Origin: Balanoglossus misakiensis
Lineage: Eukaryota; Hemichordata
Length of the DNA: 64,000 nucleotides
NCBI GenBank assembly: GCA_040954595.2
Contig: CM082584.2
Location: forward strand, 8,060,001 to 8,124,000
Direction of reading: 5' to 3'
Below the pieces are notes generated by a model. That model did no database searches. It was not told the DNA's origin and saw only the letters and a list, made by a program, of their open reading frames with translations. The translations under genes were made by a program, and so were the position numbers. Below, in pieces: positions 49,829-64,000 of this stretch (its first letter is position 1; every line of letters begins with the position of its first letter).

Positions 49829-50032
49829 CATACATACAGTACATACATGCATACATGCATACATACATACATACATACATACATACATACATACATACAT
49901 ACATACATACATACATACATACATACATACATACATACATACATACATACATACATACATACATACATACATACATACATACATACATACATACATACAT
50001 ACATACATACATACATACATACATACATACAT
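49829..50032. repeat. (CATA)n microsatellite, about 200 bp
   Basis: A second CATA array just upstream of the receptor kinase, preceded by the same unique 20-bp flank as the first array. Confidence 0.97.
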
Positions 50033-50039
50033 CACGGCA

Positions 50040-50367
50040 AAATAAACAAAATGAAACATTGGCCATTATTACCTTCTCATACATATTCGCCATTCTCAGT
50101 CATTTCATTATTTTAAAAATGTACATGACGTGTTAAAAATAGTTTGGTAGATTTGACGAAATAAGGAGTGGAATACGATGTTGACTATATAAGAAAAATC
50201 CTTAGTTAATTTTCCGATGTTTGGAGAGGTGTAAATGTTTTAATGATACGCAGCGTTTCGCACACTCATCTTGCAAATTGATTCTCTTACAAATGAAAGA
50301 AAATCAACAATTAGGAACAGTTTAGAAAGCACACACACAAACAATACTTGCATGTTCATAGATACGT
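50040..50367. other. intergenic DNA between the kinase promoter and the AKR 3' end
   Basis: No gene seen. Confidence 0.4.
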
Positions 50368-51913
50368 TTTATTCATAGATTTTAATATTTTTATATTTAT
50401 AATAAAATAACATTATAATGAAGTATACAAAATGTCAATTTTTTAATTTTTGTTTTATGGGAACCTTTTCATAGTGACAGATTTGGCTCCAGTCTCATGT
50501 TACTGCTGCAGATCATTTGCATAAGTGTTCAAATGAATTTTGATGTTGGTGAATATAACATTATCGACAACCACGCTCGACGTGTGTGTGTCTTTGAGAA
50601 GATATTGCCCAGCATCAGAATTGTATTTTTTTTCTAGAATCCTGACTCCTCAAACAGAGCAAAACGATCTAGAACATATAACGAAAATGACCTATTCTCG
50701 AAGGATAAAATACAAAATGTTTCTTTTGCACTGTTAAATATAAATACATATAAGAAAACATATCAATTAAACTATAGAAAAATACTTTGGCAAATAAAAT
50801 ACCTGAGTTGTGTTAATAAAAATCCAGCAAAATGGGAAAGTGTTCTTGCATAGACATTTGGTCCCAATTGACTATTTCATTATTTTTGAATTGTCTGCGA
50901 AAGAATTAAAAAATTGCATGACATGATTTTTGTTGTGTATATCATCTACAAAATTTTCAATTAAACATTACAATTTAGTTAACTGCATACTTACATGATG
51001 AAATGGACATTCAATAGTGTTTGTAATAATTATATGTAAGGAAATCATGAATATATATCGATAGATGGTGGATAAGTACATCAAAATAAAATTAGAAAAC
51101 CAAATGGTATATATATACACATACACCAAACGGAAGTTATATGATCTTAAATAAGTTTATAAACATGCTGAAACTGTCTACTTCAAGGAAAATGCTCATA
51201 AAATTGCTAAAATGCAACTGTCAATTAAAAACATGAAAGATGTTAGTAATTTAAAAAAATAATGCATTTTTAGATAACACATCAGCTTAAACCTAAAATA
51301 GGCTCTATCTGCATTCTTCAAACTGGCAAAGACAAGTAAAGTGAGCCAACTGGACTATGATGGCTCTCTACACAAATTCCATCACAGAAAAAAATAATAC
51401 AATAAATATAGGAAAAAGAGACATGCAAGAAAAAACTCAGAACCCTGTTATTAAGCAAGATGTGAGGTCAAAAATAGAGAAGTACAAGAAAAAAACGCAA
51501 ATGTATTTGGCCACATGTACACATTCCACAAAAGCACTCTTGAGCCAAACTATCGCTCTCAAACGCTGTACAGAATCGACGAAAATTTGCTGCCATCAAA
51601 TATGTGTACGTATAAAATGTATTTAGATGCGTAAATGGACACGGATGTAAATTTCAATAAAACACAGCACCCAAAACCATGTGTATTCCTTTCCTCGGTA
51701 AAAGTGTGTCGCCACAGTTGACTGGATAATGTGAAAGGACTGGTTCATTTCACTTCGAAACAGTCACAGCTGTTCTTGAGTCGGTCTGGAAAGATCAAAC
51801 TTTGGTCCCTGCGTACTCTTCCACTGAAACAAACCTCTAGCAGCTGGTATTGCAATTTTTTTTAGGCAGTCTTGCAATCAAAGTAGAATGTTCTGTCTTT
51901 GGAGCACCATCGT
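50368..51913 (-). other. probable long AT-rich 3'-UTR of the aldo-keto reductase
   Basis: No coding signal. A minus-strand AATAAA at 50368-50373 lies about 1.5 kb after the AKR stop. Transcription extent is inferred. Confidence 0.4.
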
Positions 51914-54813
51914 TCACCCTGTCATTTCGAGACACCGTCTTGAACATTTGAGTTTTTCCTGGCTGCAGAAGCACAACTTGACGGTCTGTGTCCTGTGTAC
52001 CTTGTTCAGGACCTCCATGTCTTCATCTGATAAACTGAAATCGAATACCTGTGCACAGACAGATAACAAATGATAAAACATCATCATGATCATGCACCTT
52101 GCTTGCGTACAGACATACATGTGCATAATCATAATTTTTTTTTTACTGGTACATGAAGGGTGGTATTATGTTAAACTGACACTTATGTGTACAATGTGGA
52201 CGTCTACCAACCTGACAATTTTCAAGAACTCTGTCCTCTTTTGTAGACTTGGGCATTGTCACTATGTCATTCTGAAAAAGAACAGGAAACAAGCACAAAT
52301 GATATATTTTATACACACATCCCCAGCTGTATGTGTGAAGAATGATATCCCATATAATGACAGAACTAATTTGCATCTGCATGCAATTTATGGCATACAG
52401 ATGTTGTTTTCGCATGGATGTGGTCTACTGGTATACTTGGTGGTACTTTCGCAAGTGCCTTGAGCAAAAATAACCTTTCTACAGTATAGTCAGCATGCAG
52501 AAATTAGTTTTGATTATCTGTACAGAGCTGCAGCAGTGGTGATATCGCCCTGAGAAGTTCGTCGATTGCTTAATAATAAGAACATATTGTGGCCATAGTT
52601 CTCAGCCATTTGGGTTCAGAGTTGTGAGGTTATATCACTAACCCTTTCACTCCCAGTTCCCTCTTTAGAGGTCCAAACTTACTACAGAAAACAGTGGGAT
52701 TGGAATGAACCATGGTGGTGAAAGGGTTAAAGAAATCTTGTGATGGTCATGTACATTTATTTGGCTTACCTGTAAATTCCAGCGTATAAGAATCTGAGAT
52801 GCTGTCTTCTCGTATTTCATGGCAATCTCTTTGACAATGGCATCATCAAGAGCTAGACCTTTGGACAGGGGACAATACCCCTGCATACATAAAATAATAT
52901 TTGAATCCGCTTTTAACATTTAAAAATAACAATTTATTAAATCTAAAATACACCAGTTCGAAAAAAAAATCATAGTAAAGTCACAAGAGGTCAGCCAATT
53001 TAAATGCCATGGAGAAACTCACCTGAACACATATGTTGTTGTTGCGACAATACTGGATTAGTTCCGTGGGCCTGTAGTAAATATGATGCTCTATCTATTG
53101 GGTGGGGAAGAATAGGTCAAAAGGTCACTTACATGGAAACGAGCAGACCAAATACTTGTTTTTACAGAAATTTAACTTATGGACGATAAAATGGTTTCAA
53201 GCATGTTATGTCATGTGATGTGACATATTTTTTTTTAATTAAGAAATGGTATGTTATTCCAACCACATGAGATGATAAGACCATAAAAGTACCTGGTTGA
53301 CATGTGGGGCCACCGTCCACACTTCTTTGAGCTCTTCTAAGTGTTCAATTTCAAAGTTACTCACGCCGATAGCTCTACACAGCCCTGAAAATGAACAATG
53401 TATTCTTTTGTAACTCTCTCAAATTCACTTACTGATGATATTATGCCAATAAGGTCTTAAGACTGGGGGGAAGTTAAGTCTCCTTTTGCTAAGCCGTGAC
53501 CCCAAGCTGACAAAGACAGTTTGTCTCCACACACAAGAAGACAATGTGAACCTTGGAAACAGGAAGTGAAAGCTGCCCCTTTCAGATGGAGGAAATGTCA
53601 CGCACGGGATAGGGCGTCCGACCAGAACTGGACTATGAGAGCTACTGAGAAAAATCCAGAATCCGTCATTACCTTCCCTGTAAAGTTCTTCCATGGCTTT
53701 CCATGTTTTCACTCTCAGTGACTTCCCGTCCGGTGTTCCTGGTGGGCAAGTTGGCCAGTGAATCAAGTACAGGTCTGTGTCAAAGAAAAAAACAAATAAA
53801 ATCGTTTCAAAAATATATCGTCTGTAAAATCTCGTGATATCTACCTTACAAATGCATACCCTGAACATTTATTCACTCACCAAGGTATTTCAGCCCAAGG
53901 TTGTTGATTGATCGTTTGCAGGCGGCTATGGTGCTGTCGTACCCCAAGTCCGACGGCCACAGTTTGGATGTGACGAAGATGTCTCCTCTGTCGATGCCGC
54001 TGGCCTCGATGGATTTCTTCAGGGCCTCTTCACAGCCGTACCTCTGAGCAGTGTCTATGTGTCTGTAGCCGCAATCTCGGAGCGCGTACACCACGGCCGG
54101 GTGGGAATACCCTCCCTCGTGTGATGTACCTGTGAGAAATTAATCAGGATGTGGTTATATTCATGTCCCTGCATCCTGATACCAGCCATTTCTGCAATGG
54201 TAACATTTTAGAGCTCCATTAGCATATGCCCCCCCCCCCCCCTGTCCCCTCTCGAGGAGTAACTGTATCTGCAATGATTGTGGCGGATGCTGCTATAGGT
54301 TGATGGTGTGTTTAGGGCTGCGAACATACCATCAAGAAACACCCACTACAATCATTTCAGCTATACTTGTATACTGAGTATTGCCACCCATCTGTAGGCA
54401 TGTTCATTGTAGCCCAATGAGAGTGGTCTAGTTTATGCTTGAAATGCTGTGTACATAGCACAGGAATTCGACCCGTTTAATCTGTGGACTGTTTTATTTA
54501 ATTTTCCACAGATTTAATGGGTCGAATGCCTGTGACTTACACCGCCGACGGCAGTGCAAATCGCATTGGCAATACAGTCGAGTTGCCAATCCACGGAGCA
54601 GAGGCCATCTTTGAGTTTGAGAGGTAGAACTCGACAACCATTTTGGTGATGTTGCAAGGCAAAAATACACATAAATCCAGCAATCTCATGGTCCTTGATA
54701 GAAACTTGTAACTTTATAAACACACTCCCGTCCACGATTTACTTACCTAGGCCTAAAATCGGTATTTTTATCCCATTAGATAGTGATGCTGTCTTTGTGG
54801 GACAATCGGCCAT
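51914..54813 (-). CDS. aldo-keto reductase (AKR superfamily)
   Basis: Exons: 54747-54813, 53881-54129, 53673-53774, 53293-53384, 53023-53094, 52770-52880, 52212-52271, 51914-52048. The total of 888 nt gives 295 residues, slightly shorter than the usual 310-325. It is a cytosolic NADPH-dependent carbonyl reductase with a TIM barrel. Catalytic tetrad in context: Asp in YRHIDTAQRYG, Tyr in the same motif, Lys in VTSKLW, His in LYLIHWP. The AKR signatures GLCRAIGVSNFE, QGYCPLSKG and IVTMPKSTKEDRVLEN are present. No signal peptide is seen. The last exon reads past the usual barrel end (LSDEDMEVLNKVHR) into about 30 unusual residues, so an alternative final splice is possible. It is divergently oriented to DPH5. 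Substrate cannot be assigned. Confidence 0.9.
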
Positions 54814-55095
54814 TTTACGGTAAATATTTACGACAAATGTGAAAGGATCACTTTTTGAAATGCAATGATTAAATAACGATGAGTCATCTTCCAAATTTAT
54901 TAAATATATCTGTATTCTTTCTACGGAAATTTGAAAATGTGTTATTACTTCGAGATTGTAAAAGCTGTCTATTATCTTGCATGTCGCAAATTATACCCTC
55001 TTGCGTCACAACATTGCAGCTGGTTCAACCCGGAAGTAATTTATTTCACGATTCGTCTGCTTCGATCGCACGCGTCTCCATCGCATCCGGTCAGA
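54814..55095. promoter_or_regulatory. bidirectional promoter region AKR/DPH5
   Basis: Only 282 bp separate the two start codons, which point away from each other. No clear TATA box was seen. Confidence 0.5.
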
Positions 55096-57604
55096 ATGCT
55101 GTACTTCGTGGGTCTCGGGCTTGGGGACGCGAAGGATATAACAGTGAAGGGACTGGATGTTGTCAAAAAGGCTAAGACAGTGTACCTTGAAGCGTACACG
55201 TCGATTCTGACCGTTGGTAAAGATGCATTGGTAAGTGTCGCTATGTTCGCTATGTTCGTGACTAGCTCTGCCTACAGGTCACTGTTCCGGGGTGTGTTAC
55301 TGTTAGACATGTACGCAGGTCTAGCTTGTTCTCTGCCGGGTTGCTGGGGCTCGTAGCCCTACCACTCCCTCGTTAGGGCCATAAGCTAGGGACCTGCGGC
55401 AAGCCTAGCTCTGCGTACAGGTCTGTGTGTTCAAGTTCCCGGCAGAGCTACGGCAAGCCATGGGGTACTGCTGAGGCACGGTAGCCAACTGCACTTGTAT
55501 TACCTGCCATATATAATGATAAATATACCATTACGATTTATTTCAAAACTAATACATGTATACAATGTATTTTTCTCATCAGACAATCCACACACAACAT
55601 AAATAATCAGTGTATTAATTATTATATATTCAGGTGGGGGGGGGGGGGTCTGACCTTTATAAACATTCTGCAATTGACTTACATGTATGTAGGACCCGCT
55701 GTTGTTCACAGTCACTCCAGACAGTGACTGTGTTTTGTCCCAGCAGTGCCGAATCATTCCTCTTCACTGTTAGACTGGGGTTGTGGGAAGGGGGGGGGGG
55801 TCATGCTTAATTGCCAAATCGTGTACATGTATATCCTACAATGACTCCAGTGATACAAATACTGGTATTACTTGACAAGTCATATCTGAACTTTACAGAA
55901 ACTTCTGGATGTGAAAATGGAATAATGCATGTGTGTGTAATATTGTTTTCCCCTGACAGGAAGAATATTATGGGCGTGAAGTGATTTTAGCCGACCGAGA
56001 AATGGTTGAACAGCAATCAGACGAAATTTTCCAAAATGCCAAGAGTGAAGATGTGGCATTTCTAGTCGTGGGTGACCCCTTTGGGTGAGTGTATACCGCC
56101 ACTGGCACACCAGACGCGTTGACAACACCAAGTCTTGGCCGGAATAATTTAAACATTACATTTTGCCTGTATTAATTTGTGCATAGGATGATTACTTTAT
56201 GGTGTCAGCTGTGTCCTACAGAAATGGCACTGGCCACAGGCACTCTGATCAACAACCACACATATGTTTGTTTTCTAATTACTCCACACAGAGCCACAAC
56301 TCACACAGACCTTGTGCTGAGAGCGATCCAAGAAGAGATTCCCTACAAAGTCATCCACAATGCTTCTATAATGAATGCAGTCGGATGCTGCGGATTACAA
56401 GTGAGAAATCAATATTTTGTGTCTCTTTTATCATTTTAACTATTTATATTCCTTTGAACCCAGTCTCATCTGTGTTAGAATGGGGGTGATGTGAGTTTTT
56501 CATGCCCAAAGAAATGTCTGGTACACAGCCCAGCAGATACAGAAGAGCGCCCTCTGTGGTTTTACCGTCTAAAGTTTTCAACAGACTCGGCGGTGTCTGT
56601 CTCATCTGCTCATACAAAACACGAAGTATGTGATTTTAATGATGATTTTAATAGCTTTATGAGTTTTCTCGTCAAATCCATTTGTCAAATTCTTTTTTTC
56701 ACAGTTGTACAATTTTGGTGAAACAGTGTCGATTGTGTTCTGGACGGACACCTGGAAACCAGACAGCTTTTATGACAAGATAGCCACCAACAGAAAGGCT
56801 GGATTTCATACTTTGTGTTTACTGGACATCAAAGTCAAGGAACAGTCGATAGAAAATTTGATGAGGTAGGAGAGAGGAACAATGTGTATGTGGGTGCTTT
56901 TGTTGTATTGGTTGACTGGCGATGGTTTTGTGGCTGCTGTGGGTATAGTATGTTGGTTGGCCAGTTGGTTGGCTAGTTGGTTGATGGTTGGTTGGTTGAT
57001 TGATTGATTGACTTGATATAGCTGTAGCTGGGAATTTATTAATACATGTAGTACAGAGACAGTTGAGAGATCCCCTTTTCATTTTTGTCATTTTCTTTTT
57101 CTAGAGGAAGAAAAATATTTGAACCCCCACGGTACATGACAGTGAGCCAGGCTGCCTCTCAACTGTTAGAAATTATTGAGAGGAAGAGGAGTGAAGGATG
57201 TGAAAGTTTAGGTAAGTCTTGCCACAAGGGTGTACATGTATTGATTGTGAGAGCATGGCCAATCACAAATTTACAGACAAGGGGAAACTACAGTACTCCA
57301 GAACTACATATGCAACATTATATTTGCCGGTGTAAACTCTGGGTGTTTTATTTTTTTTTTTTTTTGCCTTCTCCTCCCAGCTTACACGGAGGACACCATC
57401 TGCGTCGGGGTGGCCAGAGTGGGAGCCGAGGACCAGAGACTTGCCGCGGGAACCCTGAAACAGTTGGTTGCCACGGAAATGGGCGCTCCCCTTCACTCAT
57501 TGGTCATTGCCGGTCACATGCACCCCCTCGAAATGGACATGCTGAAGTTGTTCGCAGTCGACCCGGAGACATTTGACGTGAAAGCCAAAGCTCATGCAGT
57601 GTAG
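55096..57604 (+). CDS. DPH5: diphthine methyl ester synthase
   Basis: Exons 55096-55230, 55960-56084, 56292-56400, 56705-56865, 57105-57211, 57381-57604. The total of 861 nt gives 286 residues, matching the human protein's length. It is an S-adenosylmethionine-dependent methyltransferase in the diphthamide pathway and modifies a histidine on elongation factor 2 in the cytosol. Diagnostic stretches: [16 protein letters not shown] at the N-terminus (substrate/SAM fold), [63 protein letters not shown] and the terminal [16 protein letters not shown]. All splice phases agree. Intron 1 holds C/G-run repeats. An AATAAA lies at 57869-57874. It shares an upstream region with the divergent aldo-keto reductase. 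Confidence 0.97.
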
Positions 57605-58767
57605 TGCTCATAGAAGACGTAATCTGATTTTAATGTTCAAATTATAACATAAAAGAAAGGGAATAATATATGTTGTGGTGAGTTACTATACGTCTTATGC
57701 TTTCCTAAGATGATTGTCAACCCCAATAACTGTCAATATCGTCCAAACATGTGTAAAGGGATTTTAGTCGACAAGTGAAATGGGATAGGCCTGCATATGT
57801 TAACTTGGTGGATATCGCGGCTGGACCAAGCTGCAAAAAGCATGGTTGCCCACTTTGCCTGTGATTAAAATAAATTCACAGACACAGAAACAAAACAGAG
57901 ATAAAAGAAAAAAATAGTAGACTTAATGAAGAATAGTCTCACAATAAAATCGCTTTTCCTATATCTCATGTCACAGTCCCTAAAGAAGTTCGTTCGTTGA
58001 AGCGAAACAGTGGAGTCTGCGCAGTGTGACTTGCCCCAGTTTCACAGACGTCACTCCCCACTACTCAGATTGCAACGATCCATACCTCCGACGATGGTGG
58101 GTCCCTCCCCCAGGAGACTCGGGGCCGCTCCTATATCAACATTTTAACCAAACGCGATCACACAGTGTTTCATATCAACATTTTCACATAGCATTTGAAC
58201 CAAGTCTACACCACCCAGCTTTGCTTTCATCTCTGTGTGAGGTTCCACTCAAGGGGATCAGATTCCGTTCTCTTTGACTTCGACCTCGAAATTCGAAATG
58301 CTTACCAAGTCAAATGTTACATATTTCCCTCAAATAATTGCAAGGCATGAAATCAGCTAGAATTTTTATTCGTATCTGCCAACCCTGTTTTGAAAAAGCG
58401 TCATCGGAACGATACAATTTGCTTGGCCTTACAGAGACACTTTGGTATAATGAGTTTTATTTAATCAATCCGCTGGGTTTTTGCCAATCCCTGGCCAGCT
58501 TAATTACCAGTCCCCGATGTGACTAGACGAACACTACTTCACGACGCTATAGCGACATTATGCAAGCTGATCTCGGGAGCGAAACTTGGATATATCGTAT
58601 GACCACAATCTAACTGTGTGCACCTCTCCTGAAGTGAGACGAACATGTTCCTCACCCGGTTTTAGAAAATGAAATAAATACTTCTTACAGATCACTGTTA
58701 GGATAGGTACTGCATTGCCAACACAGATCCAGCAACTTTGCCATATAGGCTAAGGCTTTGCCTCGCT
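57605..58767. other. intergenic gap and DPH5 3'-UTR
   Basis: No coding exon seen. A CTTCTTACAG acceptor-like site at 58681-58690 may precede a 5'-UTR exon of the sialyltransferase. Confidence 0.4.
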
Positions 58768-61463
58768 ATGCCGAACATATCAACTCGACGGACATTCAGA
58801 ACTAGACGTGCCACTCTGGAACGACTTGGATTTCTAGTTTGCCTGGGCTTCGTCTTGATTTTGACGATGACAGTTCGTTCTGGAAGGGGGAGTATATCGG
58901 ACAAGTGTGCACAGCCGTCTGTTGGACAGAGTCTCAACAAACATTCTCACATGCGCAAATCCCAAGGTTTGGTCAGCGAAGTCGTCTCAGCTGCGTTAAT
59001 ACCCGGCCGGCAGGCCACCGTCATCAAGAACCTAGAGACAACACTGAACAACCCGAATCCTATATTAAGGTCGTACCTGGAGCACTATGAGAACATGTTC
59101 AACAATTCTCTTGAAAAATATCCACAATCCCAAAACCGCACCGGTGGCCGGGTGCACGCAAACAGAACTGAAAACGCAGAGGATGTCCTATGTACGATGC
59201 AGACAAAGGCGTTCATCAGTGTTCTGGATCAACAAACCAGCCCACTAAGAGAACTCGGCCTGGCGCAGTTTTTCCCCGTCGCCGATCTCCTTGGGCCGGT
59301 CCCCAAATATGATACGTGCGCGGTGGTTGGAAGTGGCCGCAATTTGAAAAATTCTAATTTTGGATCCGAAATCGGTAAGCATAATAGGGTGGGTAGTGTG
59401 GCATTATGTGGATGGTTAGTGCGATTGTTGAAATGGGTTCGGGTTGGGTTTGATAGGGTTGGCGCATGGGTGTATTGGTGGTTGACAGAAGGAACTGCGT
59501 ACCAGCCTTAACATCCACAAACTTTTAATAGCTTGGTACGGGTAAAGTTTCAGCCAGATAGTGTGGACATCTCAACCAATGTTTCCGATGCATGGGTGAA
59601 ATCAGCTTAGCGAAATCAAAGTTGCACAGACTTTGAGTTTCGGATCTGGTATCACTTCTGGCTTACTTTGGCCACTGACATTTCCAGACTCACACGAAGC
59701 AGTGTTAAGATTCAATGTGGCGCCAGTGAAAGATTTCGCAGTCGACGTTGGAACGAAGACATCCATTCGACTCATCAACAACCAAATCATACAAAGAGCC
59801 GAACTCACGGCAGAGCTGCTTCGATTGGAAGAGGTGTCCCCAAACGTAACTTTCGTGTCATGGAGGGACACTGCCACGTATAATGGAAACCTATACCAGG
59901 TAATCTGAAAGAGAGTGTATGGAGATGTTCGTTACTGTGTGGGCTAAGAATCTAGATGGTCATTTCGGCCTTTAATAGTAGTATTGTATGCCCACGGTCT
60001 CCTGTGTGGAGAGACGATGGTTTACCCTATACTTCTTTTCCTGTCTACCGCGGGTGGTTCTAAATATCTGATGTTAACGTTCGGCATCGACACAGTAATA
60101 AAGTGAGCTGGGGCGTGAAGACGTGCCCTTAATAATGTGCTGCTCATTGCCCTAGAAAGTAAGTAATTAAGCAGCAGCAACAGTTATAAATTACCGATTA
60201 CTTTTTGTGTCGTCAAGCTAAATATATTGGATTGTAATGTTGAATTGTTGTGAGACGACTATTGTCTCATAATATGATTAAAACCGTTGAACCTAATAAG
60301 CAATGTTCATACATGAAACCTGAGCACTGTCCAAATTATCACGAATGTTAATTTTGTATGCAAAGAACCTGGCAAATTGTCAAAAATGGTATCCAATGAT
60401 TATAGTTTTGTTTCTTTATCCCCGTCTTTTCAATTTGTCAGTGGGCCAGGGACAGCTTGCAATTTCTGAAGGGGTATATCTCTTGGAGGTTGAATCACCC
60501 TGACAAGACTATGTACGTCATCAATCCGACATCTCTCTGGCGAGGCTGGGACGTTATTCAGGAATACTGTGAAAATCCAATTATTGGACACACACCTTCA
60601 TCGGGATTCGTTGGTGAGGAATTTTATTTCGCTTCTGCTCGGTATTTTTGCGAGTGATATGCATGGCAAATGAGATAAAATAGTCCCTGGTGAAAACGTG
60701 TTGAAATAAAAACTTTGCTCCATTTTATATTCCCTTTGCCATCCCATTCAATGTTTATAAAAAAAACACATTCTTACTGTATTTATACCGATGGTTTTCT
60801 CATAACAGTTGTTTACGGCAAGTTGTAAACTAATCACCTGGTCATCACTATGAGTGCATCGGCCTATACACGGGAACTACTTTATGCTTGTTGTAAACAT
60901 TGGACTCGATGAACGATAGCGCTGAGCATTGCGACCCGCCACTACGATCGCCAAAACGTGGTGGTTATTCCTAATTTCGACACATCATTTTGTCATCCTT
61001 CCCTAGTATCGTCCGTAGAGCAAGGCGTTTAGAAGTCTCTCGCTATCATCGCTGTTATCGAATATTGCCGGCGATGGGATCTCGTGACCTCTGAACTACT
61101 GACCAACTGACCTAACGTGACCTATTATGCTGGCGAACTTGAAATCAGCCTCATGATGTATGTTAATGTTTACCCACAGGTGTGCAACTTATGCTACCGT
61201 TATGTAAAGTGGTCGACGTGTACGGCTATATACTACCAGAAAACGGGATAAACAACATGTGCCATTACTACAATGACGCATGCTCCGACAAAGAAACGCG
61301 ATTTCACCACCCCATGCGTGAAGAGCGCCACCTCATGTCGAAAATGAACATTGGAAGCCCGGACGACGTCAGAAGAACGGGCAAAATCACTCTGAACGGG
61401 TTTTCATCGCAACCTTGTCTCCACACGCAGCATGCTAACGCGGTCCATGTACATGATCCCTGA
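58768..61463 (+). CDS. beta-galactoside alpha-2,6-sialyltransferase (ST6GAL family)
   Basis: Exons 58768-59374, 59688-59899, 60442-60613, 61180-61463. The total of 1275 nt gives 424 residues. It is a Golgi type II membrane enzyme that transfers sialic acid from CMP-sialic acid to galactose. A short basic tail is followed by a signal anchor (about 17-34, [17 protein letters not shown]) and a stem with N-glycosylation sites. Sialylmotif L begins [20 protein letters not shown] and continues [19 protein letters not shown]. Motif S runs from INPTSLW to [23 protein letters not shown], split between exons 3 and 4. Motif III is seen as HYYNDA, and motif VS as HHPMREER with His and Glu. The C-terminus carries KITLNGF with a Cys. 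The ATG at 58768 is the first in frame; an upstream TTG is not a likely start. Confidence 0.95.
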
Positions 61464-62526
61464 AGCAAAACACCTGGCGATCGAGGAATACGCACCAAGC
61501 ATATCGAACATGGACCATTACAGTTACTGAACTGAAAACATGCCTTCCTATCAGCATTTCACCAAAAGCTAACACAGTGCATCTCATACGGAACACATGT
61601 TCACCACAGACCAGCACATCACATAATATTACAGACGACATGACATAATGTATTATTTGAGACACAAAAACTAATTTATTTGCAGACTAGGCTGATCAAC
61701 AAAAATACTCTTTACACAAGGAGATGTTTGCTGTTTTACAGATCACATAAGTACAAAGAGAAACATTACAAATACAACCATCTAGTGAAATCATTTCACC
61801 ATTTGGTGCTCAGTTTAGACGTGTTGTATCTCCAGAAAATAAAAATTACATTAACCAATCCAGTACACGAGTCTGGTGGCTGCAAATACAAACCGTGACT
61901 TGTACAAAGTGCTGGCAGTTATTCACACCAAGTCACAGACTGACAACGACAAAATATTTTTAAGACTTCTGAAGACTGAAGAAAAGTTACATCAAATTTC
62001 TAATGCTAATGATGATAAATCTCAGACAGCATAATAGACTGTTGAAAAAATATACATGTATATAGAAGCACCTTTTTATTCATTCATTCAATGGTGCACA
62101 ATGATAGGTCAGTTCTGTGCCAAATACAATAATGGAAATATTTCTCAAAAACAATCAAAATGGATTGTATATGCAGATAGATATTGTACTGAGAGTGCCA
62201 CTTAGTTTGTGAGTTGTCTTGTTTAAATGCACAACAATTTTGTTTCCTCTTCAGAAAACCAAACATGATATGTTATGATGACAATTCATGTACAGAATAT
62301 GTTAAAGTTCACATCTGCGATATCCTTGTATTAAAATTACTTCATATGCCCAAAACAAAATCGCCTCTGTCTGGGAAAGTCTGACACTGTAAACCTCGTG
62401 GACTGGTGGCTGGTATGGGTTTAAGTCCATGTCAAGTGTAAAAGGCTGTATTCATTCCAGTTCAGGTCGAGGGCAGGCCTACGTTCTGTGGTTCGTAGTA
62501 ATGAGGGCTGTTTCGTGGATGCCGCG
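61464..62526. other. shared 3' region of two convergent genes
   Basis: No coding exon. It holds the 3'-UTRs of the sialyltransferase (+) and the zinc transporter (-). AATAAA occurs on + at 61838-61843, and TTTATT (minus-strand signals) near 61673 and 62085. Confidence 0.45.
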
Positions 62527-63786
<1,260 letters not shown>

Positions 63787-64000
63787 TTATTAATGAACAT
63801 AGAAATGTGTTTTTTCCACATGCATTTATATGTTCTAGGGCAGTGTAGCAGCAATGTTCAAAATGCCTGAATTTCGCTGCTGGAACACTTAATCAATGGC
63901 CAAAAAGCTGTGATAACCTTTAGTGACAGAGATTACGCATTCAATAAAGGATGAAACATGAATTTCACATACCTTGTAAAATTTGGCTTTTTCCCCCTGT

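Noticed and set aside
51357-51626. Plus-strand frame rich in Lys/Thr
   Set aside because: It lies in AT-rich DNA antisense to the probable AKR 3'-UTR and has no recognisable feature.

Overview
The window reads as animal nuclear DNA. Most genes are split by many short GT-AG introns, AATAAA signals follow genes, low-complexity and palindromic ACATGTA-type repeats are frequent, and the gene families are metazoan. An ST6GAL-type sialyltransferase, a ZnT7-type zinc transporter, an insulin-fold peptide with a CCxHGC A-chain and a WxxW/EGF/HYR receptor kinase suggest a marine invertebrate. A cephalochordate or ambulacrarian fits best, but a lophotrochozoan cannot be excluded. Gene models were built by hand from homology-like motifs, splice sites and phase bookkeeping. 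Every multi-exon model below closes in frame.

Layout. Positions 1-15.4 kb hold no recognisable gene, only low-complexity DNA and one possible solo LTR or transcription-unit-like element. At 15.4-16.7 kb (+) is an intronless aminergic GPCR. From 17.8 to 38.2 kb (-) lies a cluster of secreted M28-family zinc peptidases. It contains a probable double-domain gene (17.8-24.6 kb), a single-domain gene (26.4-30.3 kb) and another single-domain gene (33.4-38.2 kb). All share the same exon phases and each gene model ends in its own hydrophobic C-terminal exon. A small single-coding-exon gene for an insulin/relaxin-like precursor sits between the last two (31.5-32.2 kb, -). From 39.3 to 49.6 kb (-) is a 23-exon receptor tyrosine kinase with an unusual ectodomain. 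An aldo-keto reductase (51.9-54.8 kb, -) stands head to head with DPH5 (55.1-57.6 kb, +) across a 282-bp gap. An alpha-2,6-sialyltransferase (58.8-61.5 kb, +) converges with the 3' half of a ZnT7 gene (62.5 kb to the window edge, -).

The most striking item is a 375-bp terminal-inverted-repeat element inserted, with a 9-bp target duplication, inside the catalytic exon of the first M28 domain. The tips of its inverted repeats supply a GT and an AG whose removal would leave exactly five extra codons. The insertion may therefore behave as a new intron rather than a simple knockout. Other points are the possible fusion of two M28 domains, the receptor kinase architecture, the A-chain spacing of the insulin-like peptide, a GPCR lacking the near-universal TM1 Asn, and repeat copies (LTR-like, 721 bp) around the M28 genes that hint at how the cluster was duplicated.
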